Assembly: GCA_046292445.1 (NCBI GenBank)
Contig: JBKBQT010000021.1
Location: forward strand, 1 to 58,192
DNA from: CALIZF01 sp046292445
GTDB taxonomy: Bacteria; Pseudomonadota; Alphaproteobacteria; Rhodobacterales; Rhodobacteraceae
Reading direction: 5' to 3'
DNA: 58,192 nt
The notes beneath the pieces were generated by a model that saw only the letters and a list, made by a program, of their open reading frames with translations, had not been told where the DNA came from and made no database searches. Below are positions 17,801 through 25,733 of the stretch, in pieces. Positions within the stretch are counted from its first letter, which is position 1. Each line of letters begins with the position of its first letter. The translations under genes were made by a program, and so were the position numbers.

Positions 17801-18369
17801 CCGCCCACCTTCAGCGCGCGCTCAAGACCGTCGATCTGGCCTATCAGAACCTCGAATCGGTCGAGCTCGGCGTCACGACGGTGGACCATTACTTCGATAC
17901 GCTGGGCGGCATCGCCCGCGCGGTGAAACGTGCCAAGGGGGTGGATGCGCCGGTCTATATCGGCGACCAGACCCGCGGGTCCGGCAAGGTGCGCACGCTG
18001 ACCGACCAGATCGCGCTCGAAACGCGGAGCCGCGCACTCAACCCGCGGTTCATCGAGCCGCTGCTTCAGCACGGGCACGAGGGGGTGCGCCAGATCGAGG
18101 CGCAGGTGACCAACACGCTCGGCTGGTCGGCGACGACGGCGGCGGTGGAGCCCTGGGTCTACCAGCGGCTGACCGAGACGTTTGTCCTCGACGAGGCGAT
18201 GCGGCGGCGGCTGGCCGCGCTCAACCCCGAGGCATCGGTGCGGATGGCCGAGCGGCTGATCGAGGCGCATGAGCGCAACTACTGGCAGCCCGATCCGGCG
18301 ACGCTCGCCGCGCTCCGGGATGCGGCAGACGAGCTCGAGGACAGGCTGGAAGGGATCGCGGCGGAATGA
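14809..18369 (+). CDS. bchH: magnesium chelatase subunit H (BchH)
   Basis: Porphyrin-binding catalytic subunit of Mg-chelatase and CobN-family protein, 1186 residues, close to the usual 1190. It binds protoporphyrin IX and Mg2+ and receives energy from the BchI-BchD motor. It shows a conserved cysteine block CTGCERQCRGEG (about residue 389), the CobN-type segments HFGMHGALEFMPGKQ and NLPNVYLYAANNPSEA, and a C-terminal FVLDEAMRRRLAALNPEA. The ATG at 14809 overlaps the end of bchB by 11 bases. It may also deliver Mg-protoporphyrin to BchM, which is encoded two genes downstream. Confidence 0.97.
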   Translation: MRVDRSITGVAPYRVVIVTLDAHAAGPAARITPRLARDFPGLEVTVHAAAEWAENPAALERARAAVNAADIVVANLLFIEEHVLALLPELRAARDRADAFVGVIADRAIVSLTKMGELDMSKPATGAMALIRKLRGNKAPSASSGEKQMAMLRRLPKILRFIPGKAQDMRAWFLAMQYWLGGSDDNIEQMIRFLIGRYSSRPGWKGAASRPPVDYPEVGVYHPRLPGRIGTDAARLPRPKGATTTVGLLLLRSYVLAGDTAHYDAVIEAFEARGIAVIPAFAAGLDGRPAMSAYMQGGRVDTLVSLTGFSLVGGPAYNDSGAAVEALAALDVPYVAAHPLEFQTLAQWGAAGGGLGPVETTMLIALPEIDGATNPTVFAGRHAGEVCTGCERQCRGEGTTRLMAPCAERVAALADKAARLARLRRSRVAERRVGIVLYGFPPNAGAVGTAAYLSVFESLHRTLQAMKAEGYGVEPPESVEALRAAVLKGNAARFGQPANVAAQVDAETIVARTPWLGEIEAVWGPAPGRIQSDGRGVFILGARFGNVFVGVQPVFGYEGDPMRLLFETGFAPTHAFSAFYRWMAEDFGADVLLHFGMHGALEFMPGKQAGVSGRCWPDRLIGNLPNVYLYAANNPSEATLAKRRSNAVTVTHLTPPLAQAGLYKGLADLRDTLTRWRALPVDAAERSDMARLIADQAAAVDLGGHDPDTLWMRLMETEGALIPEGLHVLGRPMGPEARAACLDQMGLPSAEARAAVDRALAQNGEIAGLLQALGGHFVRPVPGGDLIRSPEILPTGRNIHAFDPFRMPTAYALRDGAAQAARLIEAHQRLPRTVALVLWGSDNIKSDGGPIAQALALMGARPRFDSFGRLAGADLIPLSELGRPRIDVVMTLSGIFRDLLPLQTRMLAEAAWKAATAEDEPLAQNFLRAHALAAMAETGCDMETASLRVFSNAEGAYGSNVNTLVGSSAFGDEDELADAYEARKSFAYGRSGKPVKQTAHLQRALKTVDLAYQNLESVELGVTTVDHYFDTLGGIARAVKRAKGVDAPVYIGDQTRGSGKVRTLTDQIALETRSRALNPRFIEPLLQHGHEGVRQIEAQVTNTLGWSATTAAVEPWVYQRLTETFVLDEAMRRRLAALNPEASVRMAERLIEAHERNYWQPDPATLAALRDAADELEDRLEGIAAE

Positions 18370-18398
18370 CCGGGGATCGCGCCAGCGGGGCCGTCGGA

Positions 18399-18443
18399 CC
18401 GGGGCGCTGCCCCGGACCCCGGAGTATTTGCAGAACGATGAAG
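18399..18443 (+). repeat. dispersed (A/G)TATTT repeat, copy 4, with hairpin
   Basis: A 7-base stem CCGGGGC / GCCCCGG with loop GCT (18399-18415) is followed by CCCCGGAGTATTTGCAGAA and CGATGAAG. It lies between bchH and bchL. The purine-rich run that continues from it, AGGAG at 18447-18451, lies six bases before the bchL ATG and acts as its Shine-Dalgarno sequence. Confidence 0.8.
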
Positions 18444-18457
18444 ATGAGGAGTGCGCC

Positions 18458-19360
18458 ATGAGCCCGCGCGACGAGATACCGGCCCTTCGGGGCCTCGATG
18501 GCGAGGGGTCGGTGCAGGTGCATCTGGACGATGCGCTGAAGATCGACGGGGCCAAGGTCTTTTCGGTTTACGGCAAGGGGGGGATCGGGAAATCGACCAC
18601 CTCGTCGAACCTCTCGGCGGCGTTTTCGCATATGGGCAAGCGGGTGCTGCAGATCGGCTGCGATCCCAAGCATGACAGCACGTTCACCTTGACGGGCAAG
18701 CTGCAGCCGACGGTGATCGACATCCTCAAGGACGTGGATTTCCACGCCGAGGAACTGCGGCCGGAGGATTTCGTCACGGTCGGCTACAACGGCGTGATGT
18801 GCATCGAGGCGGGCGGACCGCCGGCGGGGACGGGCTGCGGCGGCTATGTGGTCGGGCAGACGGTCAAGCTGCTCAAGCAGCACCATCTGCTCGAGGATAC
18901 CGATGTGGTGATCTTCGACGTGCTGGGCGATGTGGTCTGCGGCGGCTTTGCCGCGCCGCTGCAGCATGCCGACCGGGCGCTGATCGTGACCGCCAACGAT
19001 TTCGACAGCATCTATGCGATGAACCGGATCATCGCGGCGGTGCAGGCGAAATCGGGGAACTACAAGGTGCGGCTGGCCGGCTGCGTGGCCAACCGCAGCC
19101 GGGCGACCGACGAGGTGGACCGGTTCTGCGACCGGGTCGGGTTCAAGCGCATCGCGCATATGCCCGACATCGACGCGATCCGCCGCTCGCGACTCAAGAA
19201 GAAGACGCTGTTCGCGATGGATGCGGACGAGGATGTGATGATCGCGCGGGCCGAATACATGCGGCTGGCCGAGCGGCTCTGGGGGTCGGTGAGCGAGGCG
19301 CCGCTGACGCCCGCGCCGCTGCCGGACCGCGAGATCTTCGAGCTTCTGGGGTTCGACTGA
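18458..19360 (+). CDS. bchL: dark-operative protochlorophyllide reductase ATP-binding subunit L (BchL)
   Basis: NifH-like homodimeric ATPase that passes electrons to BchNB. Of 300 residues, the P-loop GKGGIGKST lies at 39-47, and C127 (GTGCGGY) and C161 (VVCGGF) are the cysteines that hold the intersubunit [4Fe-4S] cluster. The ATG at 18458 has a clear AGGAG. It follows bchH after an 88-base gap that carries a repeat copy. The stop shares a base with bchM (TGATG). The cluster is oxygen sensitive in this family. Confidence 0.97.
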   Translation: MSPRDEIPALRGLDGEGSVQVHLDDALKIDGAKVFSVYGKGGIGKSTTSSNLSAAFSHMGKRVLQIGCDPKHDSTFTLTGKLQPTVIDILKDVDFHAEELRPEDFVTVGYNGVMCIEAGGPPAGTGCGGYVVGQTVKLLKQHHLLEDTDVVIFDVLGDVVCGGFAAPLQHADRALIVTANDFDSIYAMNRIIAAVQAKSGNYKVRLAGCVANRSRATDEVDRFCDRVGFKRIAHMPDIDAIRRSRLKKKTLFAMDADEDVMIARAEYMRLAERLWGSVSEAPLTPAPLPDREIFELLGFD

Positions 19361-20025
19361 TGGCGGGTTATGCCGATACGCTGGCCCGGGTCGAGGGGTA
19401 TTTCGACCGCACCGCGACCGAGGTCTGGGATCGGCTGACATCGGATGCGCCGGTCAGCCGGATCCGCCAGACGGTGCGGGAGGGGCGCGATGCGATGCGG
19501 GCGCTGATGCTGTCGCGCCTGCCGGCGGATCTGGCGGGGGCGCGGATACTCGATGCCGGCTGCGGCACCGGCGCGATGACGGCGGAACTGGCGGCGCGGG
19601 GCGCGACGGTGGTCGCGGTGGATATCGCGCCGGCGCTGATCGCCATCGCCGCGGCGCGGCTGCCCGGAGGGCTGGCGGGGCGGGTGAGCTTCAAGGCGGG
19701 TGACATGCTCGATGCCGCGCATGGGGCCTTCGACCATGTCGTGGCGATGGACAGCCTGATCTACTATGGCGAGGCGGACCTTGCGGCGGCGCTGGACCGG
19801 CTGGCGGCGCGGACATCGGGATCGGTCGTCTTCACGGTAGCGCCGCGCACGCCTGCGCTGATGGCGATGTGGCATGCCGGGCGGCTTTTCCCGCGCGCCG
19901 ACCGATCGCCGGTGATGGTGCCGCACGCGCACCATCGGCTTGCGCGGCGCCGGCCCGGGCTAGTGCGCATCGGGCGTGTGGCGCGGGGGTTCTACATTTC
20001 CGACTGTCTCGAGGTGCGGCCATGA
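19360..20025 (+). CDS. bchM: Mg-protoporphyrin O-methyltransferase BchM
   Basis: SAM-dependent enzyme methylating the C13 propionate of Mg-protoporphyrin IX, giving the substrate of both ring-E cyclases encoded here (AcsF and BchE). The 221-residue protein has the SAM-binding motif ILDAGCGTGAM (about residues 63-73) and the acidic motif VVAVDIAP at the end of strand 2. The N-terminal segment with YFDRTATEVWDRLTSD is typical of BchM. It overlaps bchL by one base and lhaA by four, so it is tightly coupled. Confidence 0.96.
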   Translation: MAGYADTLARVEGYFDRTATEVWDRLTSDAPVSRIRQTVREGRDAMRALMLSRLPADLAGARILDAGCGTGAMTAELAARGATVVAVDIAPALIAIAAARLPGGLAGRVSFKAGDMLDAAHGAFDHVVAMDSLIYYGEADLAAALDRLAARTSGSVVFTVAPRTPALMAMWHAGRLFPRADRSPVMVPHAHHRLARRRPGLVRIGRVARGFYISDCLEVRP

Positions 20026-21458
20026 TGATCGGCAGGGGGCAGCTCAAGCGGCTCACGCTGTCAGCCCTTCCCTTTGCGGATGCGGCCTCGGCCACGCTGC
20101 CGCTCGGGCAGCTTCTGCGGCTGAGCCTCTTTCAGGTCTCAGTCGGGATGGCGATGGTGCTGCTGCTCGGCACGCTCAACCGGGTGATGATCGTCGAGCT
20201 CGGGGTGCCCGCGGTCATCGTGGCGACGATGATCGCGATTCCGGTGCTGGTCGCGCCGTTCCGCGCGCTCCTCGGCCACCGCAGCGACACGCATCGCAGC
20301 GCGATCGGGTGGAAGCGGATCCCCTATCTGTGGTTCGGCACGCTGTGGCAGTTCGGCGGCCTTGCGGTGATGCCCTTCGCGCTCCTCGTGCTGTCGGGCG
20401 ATGTGGTGCATGTCATTCCCTATGCCGGCGAGGGACTCGCGGCGCTCGCCTTCCTGATGACGGGCCTCGGGATGCACATGACGCAGACCGCGGGCCTCGC
20501 GCTTGCCGCCGACCGGGCGACGGAGGAGACGCGGCCGCGGGTGGTCGCGCTTCTCTATGTGATGTTCCTTGTCGGGATGGGCCTGTCGGCGGTGGTCGTC
20601 GGCTGGCTCTTGCGGGATTTCACGCCGCTCACGCTGGTGCGGGTGGTGCAGGGCTGCGCGGTGGCGACGCTGGCGCTCAACCTCGTCGCGCTGTGGAAGC
20701 AGGAGGCGGTCCGCCCGATGACGAAGGCCGAGCGCGCCGCGCCGCGGCCGCTCTTCCGCGATGCCTGGGCGGATCTGATGCGCGGCGGAACGGCAGGACG
20801 GCTGATCGCCGTCGTGGTCATCGGCACGCTGGCCTTCAACATGCAGGATGTGCTGCTCGAGCCTTACGGCGGCGAGATCCTGCACATGCCGGTGGCCTCG
20901 ACCACGTTGCTCACGGCGATCTGGGCGGCAGGGGCGCTGGTGGGCTTTGGTCTTTCGGCGCGCTGGCTGACGCGGGGGATGGATACCTACCGGATGGCGG
21001 CGCGGGGCCTTCTGATCGGGATTGCGGCGTTTTCCTGCATCGTCTTTGCCGCGCCGCTGCAGGCGCCGGGGGTCTATTTCGCCGGGGCCTGCCTGATCGG
21101 CCTCGGGGGCGGCGTCTTTGCCGTCGCGACCCTGACCGCGGCGATGACCATGCCCGCCGGCACGGCCGGGCGGGGCCTTGCGCTCGGCGCCTGGGGCGCG
21201 GCGCAGGCGACTGCGCAGGGCATGGCGATCTTTCTCGGCGGGGCGATCAAGGATGGCGTGGGCGGGGCGGCGCTGTCGGGCGCCTTCGGCCCGGCGCTGA
21301 TCGATCCCGCCTTCGGCTACAGCTTTGTCTATCACCTCGAGATCGCGCTTCTGTTCGCGACCCTGATCGCGCTCGGCCCGCTGGTGCGGACCCGGCCCCT
21401 TGTCACCACCCCGAACCCCGGTGCGGCCCGCATGGGCATCGCCGAGTTCCCCACCTGA
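20022..21458 (+). CDS. lhaA: light-harvesting 1 assembly protein LhaA
   Basis: PucC-family 12-helix membrane protein needed for normal LH1 assembly in Rhodobacter capsulatus, where lhaA also lies between bchM and puhA. 478 residues: a cytoplasmic start, then the family block LLLGTLNRVMIVELGVPAV near residue 52 and HRSDTHRSAIGWKRIPY, a loop conserved in PucC/LhaA proteins. Two overlapping starts, ATG 20022 and ATG 20025, both overlap the bchM stop; the longer is listed. It is distinct from the shorter paralogue at 6336-7625. Confidence 0.93.
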   Translation: MMIGRGQLKRLTLSALPFADAASATLPLGQLLRLSLFQVSVGMAMVLLLGTLNRVMIVELGVPAVIVATMIAIPVLVAPFRALLGHRSDTHRSAIGWKRIPYLWFGTLWQFGGLAVMPFALLVLSGDVVHVIPYAGEGLAALAFLMTGLGMHMTQTAGLALAADRATEETRPRVVALLYVMFLVGMGLSAVVVGWLLRDFTPLTLVRVVQGCAVATLALNLVALWKQEAVRPMTKAERAAPRPLFRDAWADLMRGGTAGRLIAVVVIGTLAFNMQDVLLEPYGGEILHMPVASTTLLTAIWAAGALVGFGLSARWLTRGMDTYRMAARGLLIGIAAFSCIVFAAPLQAPGVYFAGACLIGLGGGVFAVATLTAAMTMPAGTAGRGLALGAWGAAQATAQGMAIFLGGAIKDGVGGAALSGAFGPALIDPAFGYSFVYHLEIALLFATLIALGPLVRTRPLVTTPNPGAARMGIAEFPT

Positions 21459-21477
21459 CGCACGAAAGGACCCTGTG

Positions 21478-22266
21478 ATGGTCGGCGTGACTTTCTTTGG
21501 CAACGTGGATCTGGCGCAAGTCGCCCTCTATGCCTTCTGGCTCTTCTTCGCGGGGCTGGTCTACTACCTGCAGACCGAGAACATGCGCGAAGGCTTTCCG
21601 CTGGAGACCGAGGATGGCGGGATCGCCCCGAACCAGGGGCCCTTCCCGGTTCCGGCGCCCAAGACCTTCACCCGCATGCACGGCATGCCGGATGTGACGG
21701 TCCCGTCCGAGGCGAACGAGGCGGCGCATCGGCGCGAGTCCCTCGCCCTTGCGCGCACCGCCCCGTCGGACGGCTTCCCGCATGCGCCCACCGGCAACCC
21801 GATGGCCGACGGCGTCGGCCCCGCCGCCTGGGCGGTGCGCGAGGATGTGCCCGAGCTTGACGGGCACGGCCACAACAAGATCGTGCCGATGGCGCGGGCC
21901 GAGGGCTTTTCCGTCAGCGCCGGGCGCGACCCGCGCGGCCTGCCGGTGCAGTCGGGCGACTATCAGACCGTCGGCAAGATCAGCGACATGTGGATCGACG
22001 CGCCCGAACAGCTCGTGCGCTACCTCGAGATCGAGCTTGACTCGGGCGGCAAGCGGCTGGTGCCGATGACGCTGGCACGGATCAAATCGGACCGGGTGAT
22101 CGTCGGCGCACTGAACGCCGACCATTTCGCCGGCATCCCGATGACCCGGTCCTCGACCGAGATCACCAAGCTCGAGGAGGACAAGGTGTCTGCCTATGTC
22201 GCCTCGGGGCATCTCTATGCCGTGAAACCTTCGAAGACGGCCGCGCTCGCGCAGATCTTCGGCTGA
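21478..22266 (+). CDS. puhA: photosynthetic reaction centre H subunit PuhA
   Basis: H subunit of the type II reaction centre: one transmembrane helix (about residues 12-31, ALYAFWLFFAGLVYYLQTEN region) and a large cytoplasmic domain that caps L/M and channels protons to QB. 262 residues, normal length; the segment SEGFPHAPTGNPM-like and PELDGHGHNKI are hallmark motifs. ATG 21478 is chosen because MVGVTFFGN matches the known N-terminus; AAAGGA lies 8-13 bases upstream. An in-frame GTG directly before it is a less likely start. Confidence 0.98.
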   Translation: MVGVTFFGNVDLAQVALYAFWLFFAGLVYYLQTENMREGFPLETEDGGIAPNQGPFPVPAPKTFTRMHGMPDVTVPSEANEAAHRRESLALARTAPSDGFPHAPTGNPMADGVGPAAWAVREDVPELDGHGHNKIVPMARAEGFSVSAGRDPRGLPVQSGDYQTVGKISDMWIDAPEQLVRYLEIELDSGGKRLVPMTLARIKSDRVIVGALNADHFAGIPMTRSSTEITKLEEDKVSAYVASGHLYAVKPSKTAALAQIFG

Positions 22267-22295
22267 CCCCAGCACCGAACCAGGAGGGACGTCCC

Positions 22296-22934
22296 ATGTC
22301 CGACCACGACGATTTCGCCTTCGAGCCGCAGCCCGGCCTGCCGGCGCCGCTGCCCCGGGGCGAGCATATCCTGTGGCAGGGGCGGCCCGATACCACGGCG
22401 CTGGCGCGCGAGGCGTTCCTGACCCGCTGGGTGATGGGGTATTTCGTGATCCTCACGCTCGGCCGCTTCGTCGTCGCGGCGGGCGATGTTCCGGTCGCAG
22501 CCGCTGCGGCGATCGCCCTGCCCTATCTTGTGATGGGGCTGCTGGCGGTGGGCATCCTGCGCGCCATGGCCTGGGCGCAGGCGCGCTCGACCGTCTACAC
22601 GATCACGAATGCCCGCGTGCTGATGCGCATCGGGGCGGCGCTGAGCGTGACCTACAACATTCCCTTCGTGCAGATCGGCACGGCAAGGCTCGACCTGAAA
22701 CCGGGCGGCACGGGGACGATCGCGCTCGAGACGCTGGGCGAGGCGCGGCTCGCCTTCCTCGCGCTCTGGCCGCATGTGCGGCCCTGGCACACCCGCCGCA
22801 CGCAGCCTGCGCTGCGCTGCATCCCCGGCGCCGCGGCGGTCGCGCAGATCCTGGCCGAGGCCGCCGAGACCCGCATCAGCCAGCCCGTCGTCACCCGGCA
22901 CGATCCCGGCATGGCGGCGGTGGCTGCCGAGTAA
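22296..22934 (+). CDS. puhB: photosynthetic complex assembly protein PuhB
   Basis: Membrane protein that promotes reaction-centre and LH1 assembly, encoded directly after puhA as in Rhodobacter. 212 residues with three hydrophobic helices at about 42-62, 68-90 and a weaker one near 125, and a PH-like (bPH2) segment containing YTITNARVLMRIG. Shine-Dalgarno AGGAGGGA ends eight bases before ATG 22296. Role is known from mutants in R. capsulatus; here it is inferred from similarity and context. Confidence 0.93.
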   Translation: MSDHDDFAFEPQPGLPAPLPRGEHILWQGRPDTTALAREAFLTRWVMGYFVILTLGRFVVAAGDVPVAAAAAIALPYLVMGLLAVGILRAMAWAQARSTVYTITNARVLMRIGAALSVTYNIPFVQIGTARLDLKPGGTGTIALETLGEARLAFLALWPHVRPWHTRRTQPALRCIPGAAAVAQILAEAAETRISQPVVTRHDPGMAAVAAE

Positions 22935-22958
22935 CCGACACCAGAAGGGAGGACATCC

Positions 22959-23417
22959 ATGCAGTTCCAGTCCGAACCCGCCTTCCGCCGCCGCGACACC
23001 GACCTCGTGCCGCGACCGATGCTGATCGCCTGCGGCGCGCTTGTCGCCGTTGCGCTGGCCTTCACCACCTATGCCGTGGTCACCGACCGCCCGACCATCG
23101 CCCAACCGACGCCTGCCGCAGCGGTCAAGGACCGGATGCTGGTGCTCGAGGGCGGCAGCGCACAGGCTGTGACCGTCCGCGCGCCCGACGGCTCGCTGAT
23201 CGTCGCGCTCGACCACGGCGGCTTCATCACCGTGGTGCAGGGCGGGCTGCACCGGGCGCGCCTCGTGAAGGGCGTCGATCAGACGCTGCCGGTGCGGCTG
23301 GTGGAATATGCGAACGGCCGCCTCGCGCTCGAAGACCCGTCAACGGGCTGGAGCGTGGAGCTTGGCGCCTTCGGCAACCAGAACAAGGCGTCGTGGGCCG
23401 CCTTGCTCGCCGAATGA
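22959..23417 (+). CDS. puhC: photosynthetic complex assembly protein PuhC
   Basis: Single-pass membrane protein that supports reaction-centre/LH1 core formation. 152 residues: a short cytoplasmic N-terminus, one transmembrane helix at about 22-42 and a periplasmic domain with LVLEGGSAQAVTVRAPDG and DPSTGWSVELGAFGN. AAGGGAGG precedes ATG 22959. It follows puhB by 24 bases and precedes bciE by 43 bases. Confidence 0.93.
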   Translation: MQFQSEPAFRRRDTDLVPRPMLIACGALVAVALAFTTYAVVTDRPTIAQPTPAAAVKDRMLVLEGGSAQAVTVRAPDGSLIVALDHGGFITVVQGGLHRARLVKGVDQTLPVRLVEYANGRLALEDPSTGWSVELGAFGNQNKASWAALLAE

Positions 23418-23460
23418 CAGACTGACTGACCGATCAACAAAAAGACGCAAGGGAACCACC

Positions 23461-23757
23461 ATGGGAATCTTCACGAAGGAAAAGGAAACGGTGCCCTGCA
23501 CCGTCGAGGTGTCGCACCGCTTCGAAAGCCTGCATGCGCATGTCCGTTTCGACAACGGCGCGGTGGTCTATCCGGGCGACGAGGTGCTGGTGCACGGGCG
23601 GCCGATCATGGCCGCCTATGGCGAAGTCGTCGAGGAGCACAGGCAGGCGACGATCACCCGTGCGAGCCTGATCGAACGCGCCTGGACGCGGGCGACGGGC
23701 GATTTCGGCTTCATGGAACTGTGCGAATTTTCCTTTTCCGAGGAGGTGCGGCTGTGA
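23461..23757 (+). CDS. bciE: oxidative cyclase accessory protein BciE
   Basis: Small soluble protein of 98 residues directly upstream of acsF. In Rhodobacter sphaeroides the equivalent small gene was assigned bciE, a subunit needed by the alphaproteobacterial AcsF cyclase. The product has no signal peptide or membrane helix. It starts MGIFTKEKETVPCTVEVSHRF and ends with FGFMELCEFSFSEEV. Two cysteines (C13 and C90) are present. ATG 23461 is preceded by AAGGGAA. The TGA (23755-23757) overlaps the acsF GTG, consistent with coupled synthesis. Assignment rests on size, position and recalled similarity, not on an alignment. Confidence 0.8.
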   Translation: MGIFTKEKETVPCTVEVSHRFESLHAHVRFDNGAVVYPGDEVLVHGRPIMAAYGEVVEEHRQATITRASLIERAWTRATGDFGFMELCEFSFSEEVRL

Positions 23758-24830
23758 ACGCGCTCACCGAAACGCGGGCCGAAGAGGCCGTCAACGAAAC
23801 CACCGCGATGGCGACGGAAACGACGCTGCTCAACCCGCGGTTCTACACCACCGATTTCGACGAGATGGACCGGATCGATGTCACCCCCGTCCGCAAGGAT
23901 TGGGATGACCTTCTGGCGCAGATGAAGTCCGACCCCAACAAGGGGCACTTCAAGAAGACCGCCGACTGGGATGCGGTGGACTGGGCGGGGATGGATCCGG
24001 CGCTCAGGAAGGAGTTCATCGACTTCCTCGTTTCCTCCTGCACTGCCGAGTTCTCCGGCTGCGTGCTTTACAAGGAAATGAAGCGCCGCGGCACCAATGC
24101 CGACATCTGCGAGCTGTTCAGCTACATGTCGCGCGACGAGGCGCGGCACGCGGGTTTCATCAACGACGCCCTGCGCGAGGCGGGGATCGCGGTGAACCTC
24201 GGGTTCCTGACACGGGCCAAGAAATACACCTATTTCCGGCCCAAGTTCATCTACTACGCCACCTATCTGTCGGAAAAGATCGGGTATGCCCGCTATATCA
24301 CCATCTATCGCCACCTCGAGCGGCATCCCGAACATCGGTTCCACCCGATCTTCAAGTGGTTCAAGGAATGGTGCAACGACGAGTTCAGCCATGGCGAGGC
24401 CTTCGCGCTGCTGATGCGCACCGACCCGAGGCTGACGCGGGGCGTGAACGTGCTGTGGATCAAGTTCTTCCTCACCGCCGTCTATGGCACGATGTGGGTG
24501 CGCGACCATGCCCGGCCCGAGTTCCACAAGGCGCTCGGCGTCGATATCGAATGGTATGACCAGGAGGTGTTCCGCATTACCTCGGAGATCGCCCGGCAGG
24601 TCTTCCCGATCGAGCTCGACATCAACCACCCGCGCTGGAAACCGACGCTTCGCCGGCTCGAGGCGGCGATGGTGGCGATGGATGACGGGCGGCGGCAGGG
24701 CGGCCTCGCGGGCCGGGTGAAAAAGACGCTCGGCGGCGCCCGCGCGGCGCTCGCCTTCCTGTCGCTCTACACCATCCCGGCCAAGCGCAACACGCCGCCC
24801 GCCTCGGTGCGGCTCCAGCCGGCCTACTGA
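23754..24830 (+). CDS. acsF: aerobic Mg-protoporphyrin monomethyl ester cyclase AcsF
   Basis: Diiron monooxygenase forming the isocyclic ring E with oxygen, giving protochlorophyllide (divinyl form). 358 residues; candidate metal ligands include E99 (TAEF), E129/H132 (DEARH) and E210/H213 (DEFSH), the usual ferritin-like pattern. The start GTG 23754 overlaps the bciE stop and is preceded by GAGGTG. The downstream inverted repeat at 24843-24870 may separate its mRNA from puhE. BchE (28256-29929) offers the oxygen-independent alternative for the same step. Confidence 0.96.
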   Translation: MNALTETRAEEAVNETTAMATETTLLNPRFYTTDFDEMDRIDVTPVRKDWDDLLAQMKSDPNKGHFKKTADWDAVDWAGMDPALRKEFIDFLVSSCTAEFSGCVLYKEMKRRGTNADICELFSYMSRDEARHAGFINDALREAGIAVNLGFLTRAKKYTYFRPKFIYYATYLSEKIGYARYITIYRHLERHPEHRFHPIFKWFKEWCNDEFSHGEAFALLMRTDPRLTRGVNVLWIKFFLTAVYGTMWVRDHARPEFHKALGVDIEWYDQEVFRITSEIARQVFPIELDINHPRWKPTLRRLEAAMVAMDDGRRQGGLAGRVKKTLGGARAALAFLSLYTIPAKRNTPPASVRLQPAY

Positions 24831-24842
24831 CACCTGCGCCTG

Positions 24843-24870
24843 CGGGTGGCCCTGCATGCAGGGCCGCCCG
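24843..24870 (+). other. long palindrome between acsF and puhE
   Basis: GGCCCTGCATGCAGGGCC (24848-24865) is a perfect 18-base palindrome, extended by four Watson-Crick pairs and one G-U pair to 24843-24870. It starts 12 bases after the acsF stop. No T-run follows, so it may act in mRNA processing or stability rather than as a simple terminator. It also argues against the GTG at 24846 as the puhE start. Confidence 0.65.
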
Positions 24871-24902
24871 CCCACCCGACCCCAGCCCCGAAGGCCAGGC
24901 CC

Positions 24903-25733
24903 TTGCTCGACACCATCCTGACCAGCCCCGCGCTCGCCACCCTTGCCGCCCTCTTCCTGTGGTGGTTCTCGACCGGCGCGATCCTGTGGCGCGTCAAGGC
25001 GGCCGATGCCGCGCAGGCAGCCGGGCGCGGCACCGACGGGCATGTCTGGTCGGTCGTCCTCGCCCTGCCGCTGCTGATCCTCGGCCTCTTCGGTTTCGTC
25101 CGCTCGCTGCACGATCCCTCGGCCGGCGGCGTCTATACCGCCTTCCTCGCCGCCCTCGCCATCTGGGCCTGGATCGAGGTCGCGTTCCTCTCGGGCGTCA
25201 TCACCGGGCCGAACACCGAACCCTGCCCCCCCTTCGCCGGCATGGGCGAGCGCTTCGTGCGGGCCGTCGGCACGATCGCCTGGCACGAAATCCTGCTGGC
25301 GCTCACGCTCGTCTGGATGCTCGCCCAGACGCCCGAGGCCGCGAACCCCTTCGCCACCTGGACCTTCGCGGTCCTGTTCCTCGCCCGGGTGTCGGCCAAG
25401 CTCAACCTCTTCCTCGGCGTGCCGCGCATCCATACCGAATTCCTGCCCCGCCCGCTCGCGCATCTGCCCAGCCACTTCCGCCACGCGCGGATGAACGGGC
25501 TTTTCCCCGCGTCGGTCACGCTGCTCACCCTTGCCACCGGGTGCTGGATCGAGCGGGCGATGACCGCCCCGACCGAAGCCGCGACGCTCGGCTTCACCCT
25601 TCTGGCGGCGCTGACCGCCCTCGCCCTTCTCGAACACTGGTTCATGGTTCTGCCGGTGCCCGACGAGAAACTCTGGCGCTGGATGATGCCTGCGCCCAAA
25701 CCCGAACAAGACAGACTGCGGAAGGACGCCTGA
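24903..25733 (+). CDS. puhE: putative photosynthetic complex assembly protein PuhE
   Basis: Polytopic membrane protein with seven or so hydrophobic helices, conserved between acsF and hemA in Rhodobacter-type clusters; its function in reaction-centre formation is inferred from studies of mutants and not mechanistic. Family-like blocks include FLWWFSTGAILW near the start and FLGVPRIHTEFLP. The preferred start is TTG 24903, with GAAGG about nine bases upstream, giving 276 residues. A GTG at 24846 would add 19 residues, but it lies in the palindrome at 24843-24870. The stop TGA shares one base with the hemA ATG. Confidence 0.88.
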   Translation: MLDTILTSPALATLAALFLWWFSTGAILWRVKAADAAQAAGRGTDGHVWSVVLALPLLILGLFGFVRSLHDPSAGGVYTAFLAALAIWAWIEVAFLSGVITGPNTEPCPPFAGMGERFVRAVGTIAWHEILLALTLVWMLAQTPEAANPFATWTFAVLFLARVSAKLNLFLGVPRIHTEFLPRPLAHLPSHFRHARMNGLFPASVTLLTLATGCWIERAMTAPTEAATLGFTLLAALTALALLEHWFMVLPVPDEKLWRWMMPAPKPEQDRLRKDA

